Origin: Nitzschia sp. DOCU1
Taxonomy: Eukaryota > Bacillariophyta > Bacillariophyceae > Bacillariales > Bacillariaceae
NCBI GenBank assembly: GCA_951394045.1
Contig: OX595998.1
Location: 1,426,001-1,490,000 of the forward strand
DNA: 64,000 nt
Direction of reading: 5' to 3'
In this document: positions 9,411-18,840 of the stretch, piece by piece
How the letters are laid out: the number at the start of each line of letters is the position of its first letter
How positions within the stretch are numbered: position 1 is the first letter of the stretch
Translations under genes and position numbers: made by a program
The notes under the pieces: generated by a model
The model's database searches: none
Seen by the model: only the letters and a program-made list of their open reading frames with translations
What the model was told of the DNA's origin: nothing

Positions 9411-12400
9411 ATGGAATCCCATCCTTCCTCAAACATCACGGCCGTGGCCACTGTCACCAGCATTGAACAAGACGATGCTTCGAATAACAACGCAACAACG
9501 ACGACGACGACATCAATAATACCCCAGTCTCCCACTCGTGAAGCAGAAAGTGTGATTCAAGTTTCCACTCCAACAGCAGCTGAAGCACCAGCCTCTCCCT
9601 CCAATGCTGCTACTGCTGCTTCGGTTATCACGGCGACAACACCCCAGGCCACGTCCATTTCCATGCCACCAAATGAAGAGTTATTATTACGAGATTGGGC
9701 TCCCGATCATCATCATCATCCTCATGATGAGGATATCCTCATGCCCCCCGTCGCTCCCGCAGTGGTGTTGAATGAAACCTCGGAAGGAAGTGCGACATCC
9801 TCGACAACACCTCGGGTGTATAGTTATCCCGTGGCAACCTTTGTCAGTAATTTTGTTCGTCATTCGGTCAATGAATTGCGAGATCACATCATGATGGCAA
9901 ATCCTATTTATGCCGTCACGGCAGTTCCAGAAGAAGGCGAAACAACGACACGTACAGTCAACGAGCATGCCATTTCCATTCGAAGTTCTCCTGGTAATTT
10001 AATGCCAACGACAACAACGACGACGTCTGCCAGCACTTTGTCATCAGCAGCCGCTGCCCCTCCACGAGATGTTCATCATCATCGATTTATGGATGAATCG
10101 GATGATGATGGGACTGCCGAGTATGTCTTGATTGATGGTGATTTAGTTGCCATTCCTGCCCTTCATGAACAATACATGGATGATTATGATTATTCCGTGG
10201 GACGGGGTAGTCGTCGACAACGGAGTCGAGCAGCATCACGTCAAGGCTCGAGACTCAGTAGTCGAGGATCTAGTCAATATCAACAAGAACAAGACGACGA
10301 AGAAAAGGATGACAATGATAGTCATGCCACAGATTCACGTCCATCTCAGACACAACAATCACAAAATCAGCAGCAGCAACAACAACAAAAATATCAACAG
10401 CAGCAACGATATGTGGAAGAAGAAGAAGAGGATGATGATGGTTCGGGTGATTATTTACATCGAAATTCAAACCGAGCCAATACATCACCATCTGTTGCTT
10501 GTCGTCCCAATCATTCTCGCATGCATCGAGGAATGCGTAAAGTGAAGAAGTGGATCAAACGTAAAAATTTATTGCCTCGTCGGGGGACGTGGCACAAGAG
10601 TAGTACACCACCCAGTTCGATTCGCACCTTGGAAAGTCAGGGTGTAGAAAGTATATTGACTGCGAATAGCAGTAGTCAAGTCGAATCGGAAGTATTGGAA
10701 GATTTGTCGGTAGCAGCAGCTGGTGCTGCTGCTGGCGCCGAGGAAACAGAATCCATTTCGACAGAAGATCCTCATTCTCCTTCGACAAAAACAAAACGCA
10801 AAAAGAAGCGATGGATGCGTGATTTGGAAACTCAAAATGAACAAGGTGGTGGTAGCGGTAGCATCAACCGGTCTCTACTCGTATCTTCGGCAGAGTCATC
10901 TGTGGCATCCATGGTAACCCCTACAACTCCTCCTACTGCGGCAACCGCACGAGGTCCTACTGTGGCTTCGTTGCCACCTCGCATGGATGTTTTATCATTG
11001 GATCATCAACACCATTCACTTGATTACAATGCGGGAGCTACTCCTCCTCTGGTACCATCGGCGCCCATGATGGAGGATGGCCTTCAACGCCGCAATAGTA
11101 CCAGTATGGCTGCTTTTTCCACCGACATTGGTCTGGGAGGAGGAGCTAGACGAACACCTACCCATAGTCGCCACAATAGTCACTCGGGCGTGGCGGCCTA
11201 TTTGGAGGCTAGTCCTTTGGACGCACACCCACATGACACTCCGTCATTGAATCGACAAGCGAGTATTGCTGCTGAATATGTGGGCTATGTGGGAAGTGAA
11301 GATCAGTGGACGTTGGGGGCTGAAAATGTGTTGGCAGCGGAAGCCTATATTGAAGATCGTCTGGATGATTACGATAAATATGACAAGAAGGATGATTCAT
11401 ACTTTCCGAGAAGTTTGGTCCCGAGGGACGCCGATTTCAAAGTTGACAAGCAAGATGCACCGTGTGTCGATATGATGCTTAGGAGAGCCGGAGAGGATGC
11501 TCAAGAACTGACACAAGAAGACGACATTGGTTATGCTCCGCTGCTGGCGCCTGCACCCTTCGCCTTATCTGAACCCAAGGGAAAGTCAGATGGAGAATCC
11601 GTGCCGTTATCCATGGCGTCGGCCAAGGACACGTTGGTACACAATGATATTTTGAAATTGGTCATGGTAGGCGATGCTCGAGTGGACAAGACCGCGCTTG
11701 CCAGATCATTGCGACAGTCCAGCAAAAAGGCTCGTAAAAAGCGAACGACGCTGGGCGTGGATGTGCACACTTGGACACCTCCCAATGACGACCATGTTAA
11801 ATTTACCATTTGGGATGTCCAGGGTGCATCAGTGGATGCGTCACCGTACGATGCCAACTTTGGAGCGCATCCAGGAACACAATCCCTGTTTTTTAGTGAC
11901 CGCTCTCTGTATTTGCTCGTATGGGATTTGGCGGCCTGGAATCCAAAGACGTATAGACGCGCCCCCAGCGGGGACGATGATTCGGATGAAGACTTTGATG
12001 ACGAAGAAGACGAAAACGAATATCTGCGTGAAGAGGCAAACCGGCAAGCTGACAGAGCTTTGCAGTCAGATATTGAAGACCGTGTGTTGAGTTGGGTCGA
12101 TTGCATCGCCCGACGTGGGTCACATTCGGCCATATTGCCAGTAGCCATGGTTTCTGGTGACATGTCTCCCGAAGAAGCCAAACGACGATGCGATACGATG
12201 CAGATGTTAATGATGCGGCATACGGAACGCATGGAAAATGCCCCCAAAGTACTGAGTGGGGCCGAAACGGTCCTTTGCGTTAGCTTGGGCACCAACATGG
12301 GCATGGATCTCTTGCAAGAAACTATCCTGGCGATTGCGACTGACGCCAGTCATTCAGTCTTTGATCATGTGGGTACGCCTGTCCCACCTGGAACTACAAT

Positions 12401-14603
12401 GGTATTGGAAACTTGTCGACGACTTAAGACCGATCACAAGCTGGTGCTAGTGGATCATTTGCTTGCGGAGCTCATGCCCCTGAAGGGCGAGACAGGAATG
12501 CTTTTGTCTGTAGAAGAGGTCATGGAGGCGTTGCATTTCTTGTCGGCTATTGGAGAAGTCCTATATTTTGGCGGCGTGGATGATGTGTTGAGCCACTACG
12601 TTATTTTGTCGCGCAAGTGGCTGGTCAGCGCCTTGTCCTGCATTTTGCGCAATGACTTGAAGCGAGAATTGCAAGAGACACGGCGATTCATGAATATGCA
12701 ATGCCTTTATTCCGATCAGCAGTTTCCTGAAAATCACGTGACGCAGACCTTCTCAAACAGTACGTCCAACTGTCCTTTATTGAGTTCGAGCGATACCCAA
12801 ATGCTCTGGCAAAGCATGTCTTTCATGCGAGAAGCTGCCGACATGACATCTCAGCTACAGGAAAACACGACGACAAACTCGACCATGTTTGGGTTTTTGG
12901 AACACCTGTTGGTGCATACAGGCGTATTTCTGCCCCTGGATATTGATCGTTTTGCCAGCCCCGACATGGTCTATTTCGTGCCATCCTTGTTGGCCCAAGC
13001 AGATACACGGGAAGTTGTGTGGACCTACAAGTCGAGTGAATCCTGGATGACCACCTTGGCGCATTCTTGGCTCTTTCGAGATGGAGCTCCAAGTGGGTTG
13101 ATGGAGCATGTCACTGTAGCACTATTGCGAGACTTGTATGAGTTCTCGCATGTGGTGGCATCCAAGCCACATTCGCCGCCTCCTCGAGCTCAAACATTTC
13201 CATTTGCTCAAAATTCGTTGACTGACTTTATTGACAACCACGACGGAGAAGCAATTGGGCGCATTAAGATACATCAAATAATGTGCTGGAGGAATAGCCT
13301 GACGGTAAAAATCGGATGCGTCTTTCCAGAAGGGAACGAATTGCGCGAGAGTTTCGCCGAGATCTTTGTTACCATTACCGACCCAAGCTCTCCTTATTGT
13401 GTTGCATCTGATGCCATGCGATCCAACATGCATCGTCTCATTATCAGTGGCAAAGGTCCTCTTGGGCATCACGGACGGAAACTGTGGAGAGGTGGTTACA
13501 ATGTTGTTCTTGACTCCATCAAAGCCAGTGTCGCAGATTGCACCAATGTGGATCTCCAAGTTGTTTGCCCAGAATGCTTGGCGCATGCTCATCCTAGCTC
13601 GTCGAGTACTTGGAGTTGGGACTCGGTCCGTGCCGCAGCGGAGACAGGATCTGCCGTGGTACGCTGCATGCGAGGACATCGCGTCGATTCCAATTTGATT
13701 TGTGGTACCGTCAAGGCGGCGGGTCCCAAGCCAGATGGGCTACACATCGTGGCGGAGGCACCCAAGAAGCCTGTTAAGGATCTTCTGCCCTCGGTGGTGC
13801 TTGTGGGCCTGTGGGACCCGAAGGCAAACTCCGTGCTAAATGTGGGCTCGGGATTCATAGTGGACAAGAAGCAAGGTCTCATCGTTACGGCAGGTCACAT
13901 CCTTTTCGACATGGAAGAGGGGCGTACTTTTGGAACACCTTATTTTGGAATAAAGAACGCCAAGGTTGTTATCGGCCTTATTCCAGAAGGTGCCCGTAAC
14001 AATGACACGGCGCGTTTTCGGTACTTTGCTGAAATCATGGCCGATGATATTCACAGCATGGATGCTTGTGTTCTGAAGATTACGACTCGACTCGAAAACG
14101 ATGTAGACGACGAATCCTTGGTGGGCCAACAGTCCGAACGGGTCGTCGATGTACAAGAAGAACAGCTCCCCGCTCTCAAGATGACCCGGCGATTCGAACT
14201 AGAAGAAACGGTCCGTATCCTTGGATTCAATCAAGCCGGAGAGGGTTGGTTGGAGCAAGGCAAACACGTCAATCGATCAGCTGACTTTGCCAAGGGATAC
14301 ATTTGCAAACAATTCAAGCTAGCCGAGGACCACTCCGATAGCGAAAGCGATGACTCAAGCTCCAGTGGCGGGTGCTTTTCTCCGCGAGAGGAGCTTGTTA
14401 TCATGTGCCCGACGATTCCTGGGCACAGCGGTGGCCCATGCGTCAATGAGGAAGGCAAGGTCGTCGGCATCTTAAGTCGCGCCGATCCCGTTGACAGGCA
14501 AAGATGCTATTTGGTCCCGGCAAGTGAACTCAAGACTTTGGTAAGCAAAGCAAGGGGATGGAAGAGCTCGTCAAGGGTGGCTGCACTCAAGCAGTCCTAC
14601 TAG
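9411..14603 (+). CDS. Roc-COR-like protein fused to a C-terminal trypsin-fold serine protease
   Basis: This is a single-exon ORF of 1730 residues. Residues 1-740 are low complexity: Thr/Ser runs, a His cluster near 100 and a Gln run near 313-333. Residues about 745-1000 resemble a Roc GTPase: a phosphate loop Gly-Asp-Ala-Arg-Val-Asp-Lys-Thr (754-761), Trp-Asp-Val-Gln-Gly as switch II (801-805), a hydrophobic strand before an Asp-rich insert, and a Val-Ser-Leu-Gly G5-like turn. Residues about 1000-1290 match the COR pattern, including Leu-His-Phe-Leu-Ser-Ala-Ile-Gly-Glu-Val-Leu-Tyr-Phe and a later Trp-Leu. A Cys/His cluster begins at Cys1386 and Cys1389. The end is a chymotrypsin-fold protease with Thr-Ala-Gly-His1496, Met-Asp1551-Ala-Cys and Gly-His-Ser1673-Gly-Gly-Pro. 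The phosphate loop has Asp where Gly normally precedes Lys, and no clear G4 motif is seen. No kinase domain or LRRs are present. A regulated protease is the natural inference. Confidence 0.85.
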   Translation: MESHPSSNITAVATVTSIEQDDASNNNATTTTTTSIIPQSPTREAESVIQVSTPTAAEAPASPSNAATAASVITATTPQATSISMPPNEELLLRDWAPDHHHHPHDEDILMPPVAPAVVLNETSEGSATSSTTPRVYSYPVATFVSNFVRHSVNELRDHIMMANPIYAVTAVPEEGETTTRTVNEHAISIRSSPGNLMPTTTTTTSASTLSSAAAAPPRDVHHHRFMDESDDDGTAEYVLIDGDLVAIPALHEQYMDDYDYSVGRGSRRQRSRAASRQGSRLSSRGSSQYQQEQDDEEKDDNDSHATDSRPSQTQQSQNQQQQQQQKYQQQQRYVEEEEEDDDGSGDYLHRNSNRANTSPSVACRPNHSRMHRGMRKVKKWIKRKNLLPRRGTWHKSSTPPSSIRTLESQGVESILTANSSSQVESEVLEDLSVAAAGAAAGAEETESISTEDPHSPSTKTKRKKKRWMRDLETQNEQGGGSGSINRSLLVSSAESSVASMVTPTTPPTAATARGPTVASLPPRMDVLSLDHQHHSLDYNAGATPPLVPSAPMMEDGLQRRNSTSMAAFSTDIGLGGGARRTPTHSRHNSHSGVAAYLEASPLDAHPHDTPSLNRQASIAAEYVGYVGSEDQWTLGAENVLAAEAYIEDRLDDYDKYDKKDDSYFPRSLVPRDADFKVDKQDAPCVDMMLRRAGEDAQELTQEDDIGYAPLLAPAPFALSEPKGKSDGESVPLSMASAKDTLVHNDILKLVMVGDARVDKTALARSLRQSSKKARKKRTTLGVDVHTWTPPNDDHVKFTIWDVQGASVDASPYDANFGAHPGTQSLFFSDRSLYLLVWDLAAWNPKTYRRAPSGDDDSDEDFDDEEDENEYLREEANRQADRALQSDIEDRVLSWVDCIARRGSHSAILPVAMVSGDMSPEEAKRRCDTMQMLMMRHTERMENAPKVLSGAETVLCVSLGTNMGMDLLQETILAIATDASHSVFDHVGTPVPPGTTMVLETCRRLKTDHKLVLVDHLLAELMPLKGETGMLLSVEEVMEALHFLSAIGEVLYFGGVDDVLSHYVILSRKWLVSALSCILRNDLKRELQETRRFMNMQCLYSDQQFPENHVTQTFSNSTSNCPLLSSSDTQMLWQSMSFMREAADMTSQLQENTTTNSTMFGFLEHLLVHTGVFLPLDIDRFASPDMVYFVPSLLAQADTREVVWTYKSSESWMTTLAHSWLFRDGAPSGLMEHVTVALLRDLYEFSHVVASKPHSPPPRAQTFPFAQNSLTDFIDNHDGEAIGRIKIHQIMCWRNSLTVKIGCVFPEGNELRESFAEIFVTITDPSSPYCVASDAMRSNMHRLIISGKGPLGHHGRKLWRGGYNVVLDSIKASVADCTNVDLQVVCPECLAHAHPSSSSTWSWDSVRAAAETGSAVVRCMRGHRVDSNLICGTVKAAGPKPDGLHIVAEAPKKPVKDLLPSVVLVGLWDPKANSVLNVGSGFIVDKKQGLIVTAGHILFDMEEGRTFGTPYFGIKNAKVVIGLIPEGARNNDTARFRYFAEIMADDIHSMDACVLKITTRLENDVDDESLVGQQSERVVDVQEEQLPALKMTRRFELEETVRILGFNQAGEGWLEQGKHVNRSADFAKGYICKQFKLAEDHSDSESDDSSSSGGCFSPREELVIMCPTIPGHSGGPCVNEEGKVVGILSRADPVDRQRCYLVPASELKTLVSKARGWKSSSRVAALKQSY

Positions 14604-14760
14604 AGTCAAGACATCGTACTAAGAGATGTTAAAGGTTATAAGTGTCTGATTTAAATCTCCTACTACGGGCCCGACATACGAAACAGGTAGATAAAGCATT
14701 ATCCTTCAGGGAAAACGCCGCTACTAGACTGGACAATGAAGGCAACCACAACTTGTCGTT

Positions 14761-15835
14761 TCATGAATGACACTTGGTACAACAGGCGCACTCGACGAAG
14801 GTGCAATCGGCTTCGAGCCGATTCAATCCAAGCGCGCATACTTCGTCCGGAAATTTTTGTGTCGTACAATAGGAATTCAGACAAGGAACGCAGTCCACCA
14901 AAACTGCTTGGAACCGAACGAACAATACTCGAGCCATGGATTTGGATCTGTTGAAGATTTTGAAGGAGTCCCATCTCGGTGGGAAGCGTTCCCACAAGTC
15001 CAGGGTTGGAGTAAGCATACAGATTCTGCAACCCCCAAAGCCCTTTGATTTCGGGCGGGATGGTACCCGAAAGCCCTGCATTGTTGAAAGACAGCTGGTT
15101 AATCGCAGGTTCCCCACCATCACTGCTGCATGCTACCCGTGCCCACTTGCACAAGCGATGCAAATCCGCGACAGGTTGAAACCAATCTGTATTGGATACT
15201 TTGAGAGACTCCCGAATCACAATCATACTGTACATGGTGGAGAAAAATGACCTCGGATTTTCACAGTTGTTTGCATCAACGTCGGTACCGTCACCTTCGG
15301 AAAAGTATTGTACAACTTTCCAGCGAATGGGATCGTTGCCCTTTGTAATTTGAAAGTTCGACAGCTTTGAGGCACAATACAGGACTTGACCAAAACGTTG
15401 GTCCTCAGGAGACAAAGTCGGTGTAGGAGATGGGACCGGCGAAGGCAGGGGTGTCGGCTTTGGGGTTGGTGCCTGGGTGGGCGTTGCATCCGTCGGCTTT
15501 GGAGAGGGCGACCGAGTCGGAATTGCCGATGGCGTTTGCGCAGGTGGCAAAGTCGGCTTCTGCGAAGGGCCATTTTTAGTATGACGCCGTGACTTTATAG
15601 CAGAGGGCAACGCCACTCGCACGACAACGAAAGCTACCGCCACCACAATACACACCTTGGCACGAAAAATGACATTAGCCTTTCGTTTCCTTCCTTCAAC
15701 GCCGCCTCCAGGCCATCCGCCAGAAAACGATGGCAAGGATGCGAGAGAGAGCTCAGAAATATCAAAAGGAAATATGAAACGACCACTAGGCCTTGTATCT
15801 TCTTCTCCTGGGAGCAAAGGAATTCTCAAGTCCAT
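14761..15835 (-). pseudogene. Transmembrane LRR protein, frameshifted near its C-terminus
   Basis: The main frame starts at ATG 15835 (an in-frame TAA lies just upstream). It has a short cytosolic part, one membrane segment (around residues 60-80), a Pro/Thr/Ser linker of the repeated Pro-Thr-Pro type, a domain with a Trp-Ala-Arg-Val-Ala-Cys motif, and about three plant-type LRRs. Near 14848-14860 the frame runs off into an Arg-rich tail ending at 14699. The adjacent frame carries the ending expected for diatom LRR proteins: Asp-Glu-Val-Cys-Ala-Leu-Gly-Leu, an Ala-Asp-Cys, then Cys-Ala-Cys-Cys-Thr-Lys-Cys, with a stop at 14761. So a one-base-type shift separates the repeats from the C-terminal Cys cap. 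It could be a pseudogene, an allele or a sequence error. The gene is tail-to-tail with the Roc-COR-protease gene, 157 bp apart. Confidence 0.7.
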
Positions 15836-16178
15836 AGCTGGAACTTGCAAACCAACCTCTTGCCATTAATGATGCATCTTCGAATTGACTGGGGGTTTCC
15901 CAGCTAGAGTTTTTTTCGCCATGGGCCCCCCTCCTGTTGAGGTGTAACCAAAAAGAGGAAATGGCAGAAATGACATCTCTGCCGAGATCTAGAGCGCCAC
16001 TTCCGCCGTTGCTGATACTTTGGCCGGCTGCAGGAGTCTCGAAGTGGTCGTCGGTCAACGCACTTGTATTGTCATCAGATTGGACGCTTTCGCGCGTGGT
16101 GTCTGACAACAACGAGCCGTTTTCCTGATTCTTTGGATTACTTTCTGCAAGCGCAGAATCGTCGTTGTTCCCTTGCAT
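15836..16178 (-). CDS. Possible upstream exon or N-terminal part of the LRR gene
   Basis: A 130-codon minus-strand ORF starts at ATG 16178 and overlaps the start of the LRR frame in a different phase (its own stop is at 15786). It is Ser/Asp/Asn-rich, like the disordered N-terminal regions of diatom transmembrane LRR proteins. It may be the true N-terminus, joined by an unseen splice or by a second frameshift. No domain is recognised, so this is a weak call. Confidence 0.3.
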
Positions 16179-17062
16179 CCTTGGATTACCTGACAGGACG
16201 GTGTCGATTAGAGTAGATGACTATGATAGCTGGGAAGGATGGACGACGGGGCAGAAAATGCGACGAAATTCGCCACGCTAAAAGTCATGCTACTCGCAAG
16301 CGGCGAAAGCGAGAGATCCCGCTAACGAACAAAGATGCAAAAAGCGGTCATCGATGATGAAGCTTCAGTCAGTCACAAACAAACATGATACTGGTATCTT
16401 GGATCCCCGTTCACATGAAAATCTGAAAGTCCATGGTCTGTCGCTGCCGAACGGAAATTTGGATATGCCAGAAATCTTCTTGTCTCGACGCGGTTACCGG
16501 ACAGACGACGGGCTTGCATGCTCGAATCGATCACTTCGATTACAATATAGTAGGAAGGATCTTTACGATGGCTAGGCACGGTCAGACCTCTACGGGAACT
16601 CCTCGTTAACCACCACCATACATGCAATTGTAAGGACAACTTCATACCGATAGTGCCAATATCATATTGATTTTTCATAGTTTCAGTTGACGCAGATCAT
16701 TGGTGATTTCCTGATTTAGTAGTAATCATAGTAGTAGTACTACTAGTACTACTACTGTTCCCCCGTTGCCCGTACTAGTTTGCGCCATGATAGACGGCTT
16801 TGTTTATGATAGCCATACTAATTTGGCTTTAAAATGCAAAGCAGGTGCCAATGGTTACATTGGGGTGGGGCGGGCAATGATGCTCCTCATTTCGATACTA
16901 GTATCGGGGGGTATTCATGCTCCGCTAGTAAGAAGAACTACTACTACGACGAAACGCGCATCGGCAGCACTCGTAGTACCGGTAGATAGTAAAGCTATTA
17001 CGAAATAAGATCAATCCGCTTTAGTTGCGCTTGAAAAATCAAAATATTGGCAAGTATCAGCA
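16179..17062. other. Intergenic region
   Basis: No gene is supported. TAG/CTA triplet runs lie at about 16718-16755. ORFs of 70-100 codons on both strands overlap each other and look random. Confidence 0.55.
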
Positions 17063-17065
17063 TAA
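17063..17065. other. TAA target-site duplication, left copy
   Basis: TAA immediately precedes the left terminal inverted repeat and is repeated at 18305-18307 after the right one. A 3-bp TAA/TTA duplication is the PIF/Harbinger type. Confidence 0.6.
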
Positions 17066-18304
17066 GGCCATTTCTATAGGGTATGGAAATCACGAAGGGG
17101 GAATTCTGCATTTACCGCGCGCGGGGCCGTCCCCGGAACCAATATTTCCCTTTCCGCGGTGCCAAAAATCGCGTTTCTATAGCGGTCCAAACTGGTCGGA
17201 TTTACGGGAGCTGCAAGTCATGGTGCGATACTAGCTAGAGTCAGTCGCTATTGATAGAGTCTCTACTGCTACTCATCGAACTGTTGTTATCTTCCATGTC
17301 AAATCCCAGGGTCCTGTATCGAACTACCGGTAGCCCAGAAGCCGACGCAAGAGATTCCTGCAATTCATTTCAAACGTAGCATTGTTGGGACGAATTCATA
17401 GTGTCCTTCCGTTCCCATTAGGCATCCTGGCCTCATATTTGCTGCAGGCTGATTATTAGGTATGCGGAGATGCAACAGATTCCTGCAATTCATTCCAAAC
17501 GTAGCATTGTTGGGACGAATTCATAGTGTCCTTCCGTTCTTCCCATTAGGCATCCTGGCCTCATATTTGCTGCAGGCTGATTATTAGGTATGCGGAAGAA
17601 GAGAATAAAAGAAGCTGCCAAGCAAGCCATCATGGTAGAGTGATAACTTGGAGAACAGCAAGCAAAAGAGGCTCGAAACGAAGAAGAGCCCCGTGGTTCT
17701 CTGACAGATAGCATTTCATCTGAAGAATAATGAAAATACCTTTTCGTCTGAAACAACTCTCACTATCGTATGATGTAGCTCCTGCTGTTGATTGCTGGGT
17801 ATGCTCTGTGGCATTTAGTCAATTGCTGTCGATGCAATGCAGCAGCAGCACTGCTTCTTCTTGACTGCCATGGAATCCTTGCAACAACACACAAGGCGAC
17901 ATTTTAAAAGCCATTCGTTGAACACTTGGCAATTCGGCAGCAGCAGGGCCATCATCATCACGACATCGGTGGATAGAGTGTTGTCTGTTGTTGAAAGAGG
18001 ATTGTATTGTGTTATTGTTGTTGATGATGATGATGGACGTGGCCGTCGCTAATGCTGGCGTCACAAAAAACGGAGCGATCTCATTGGTCTACCAAACTAT
18101 TCCGAGGTAAATTTCCACGGGTATCCGTCCGAAAATATTGATCAAAATATGTGGACGGAAACTCAAAATGTCCCGTCTGAAAATCTGATATTTCCATTTG
18201 GGGCAGTTTTCACGGTCCTATAGAAACCATATTTTGGGGGTTCTCCCATAAACCTAAGAAATTCCACTTTCCCCGCGCGATTTCCATACCCTATAGAAAT
18301 GGCC
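17066..18304. mobile_element. Non-autonomous TIR element, Harbinger-like (1239 bp)
   Basis: The ends are perfect inverted repeats of 26 bp (17066-17091 and 18279-18304), starting GGCCATTTCTATAGGG from each end, with partial similarity continuing inward. They are flanked by TAA on both sides. A second, inner inverted pair of the motif TTTCTATAG lies at 17174-17182 and, on the other strand, 18218-18226. The interior holds a 125-bp-period duplication and a small hairpin (TCCGTCC at 18124-18130 with GGACGGA at 18153-18159), but no transposase-like ORF. The GGCC start plus 3-bp TAA duplication fits PIF/Harbinger-derived non-autonomous elements. The superfamily assignment is inferred from ends only. 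Confidence 0.65.
17353..17597. repeat. Two-copy tandem duplication, period 125 bp
   Basis: Copy 1 (about 17353-17468) and copy 2 (about 17478-17597) share nearly identical sequence beginning GATTCCTGCAATTCATT. Copy 2 carries a 3-bp insertion (TTC) and at least one substitution. The duplication lies inside the TIR element. Confidence 0.85.
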
Positions 18305-18840
18305 TAAGTTATCGGTGGCCACCACCAAAGTTGTATGCCGCTTGGAAATTTGAAAATTGTTGGTCCGCCTTCCAAGCGGCGTTTCTGATCAATCATGAAT
18401 AGGAGAAGTCATACAAAGTGCCGGACACATTGAGGTTGCGAAGCGGCCGAAATGTCGAAAATACTCTTGAGTTGTGTACAATGGTATAAGGCCCAAAAGA
18501 CCCGATTTTCCTCACTTCAAATCACAATGAACAAGAGAACTACAGTCTGTGCGGTACTTGAAGTTCATTCTTCCTTTTGCCACAACCAAAATCGTTCGTC
18601 CGACCCTCGTAGAATCGACAATTATTTGTTCAGATCTCTAGTCGGGACCACATATGATAATATCATTGGGCTCGAAGAACAAGTCTGATATTGTCAACAA
18701 ATTCGCAAACTCCAATTTTTCTTAACCAACCTGAGAACGCCCCCATCAACACTGCTATTCGGGTGTGATTAGATGCGCGCCTTTTGAGTTTTGTGAGGGG
18801 TCTTTTGTTCTTCCGGAAGGCGTTAGGCTTCGCCCTTAGG

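Noticed and set aside
17490..17756. 88-codon minus-strand ORF inside the TIR element as a possible transposase remnant
   Set aside because: No DDE, helix-turn-helix or Myb-like features; it partly covers the 125-bp duplication.
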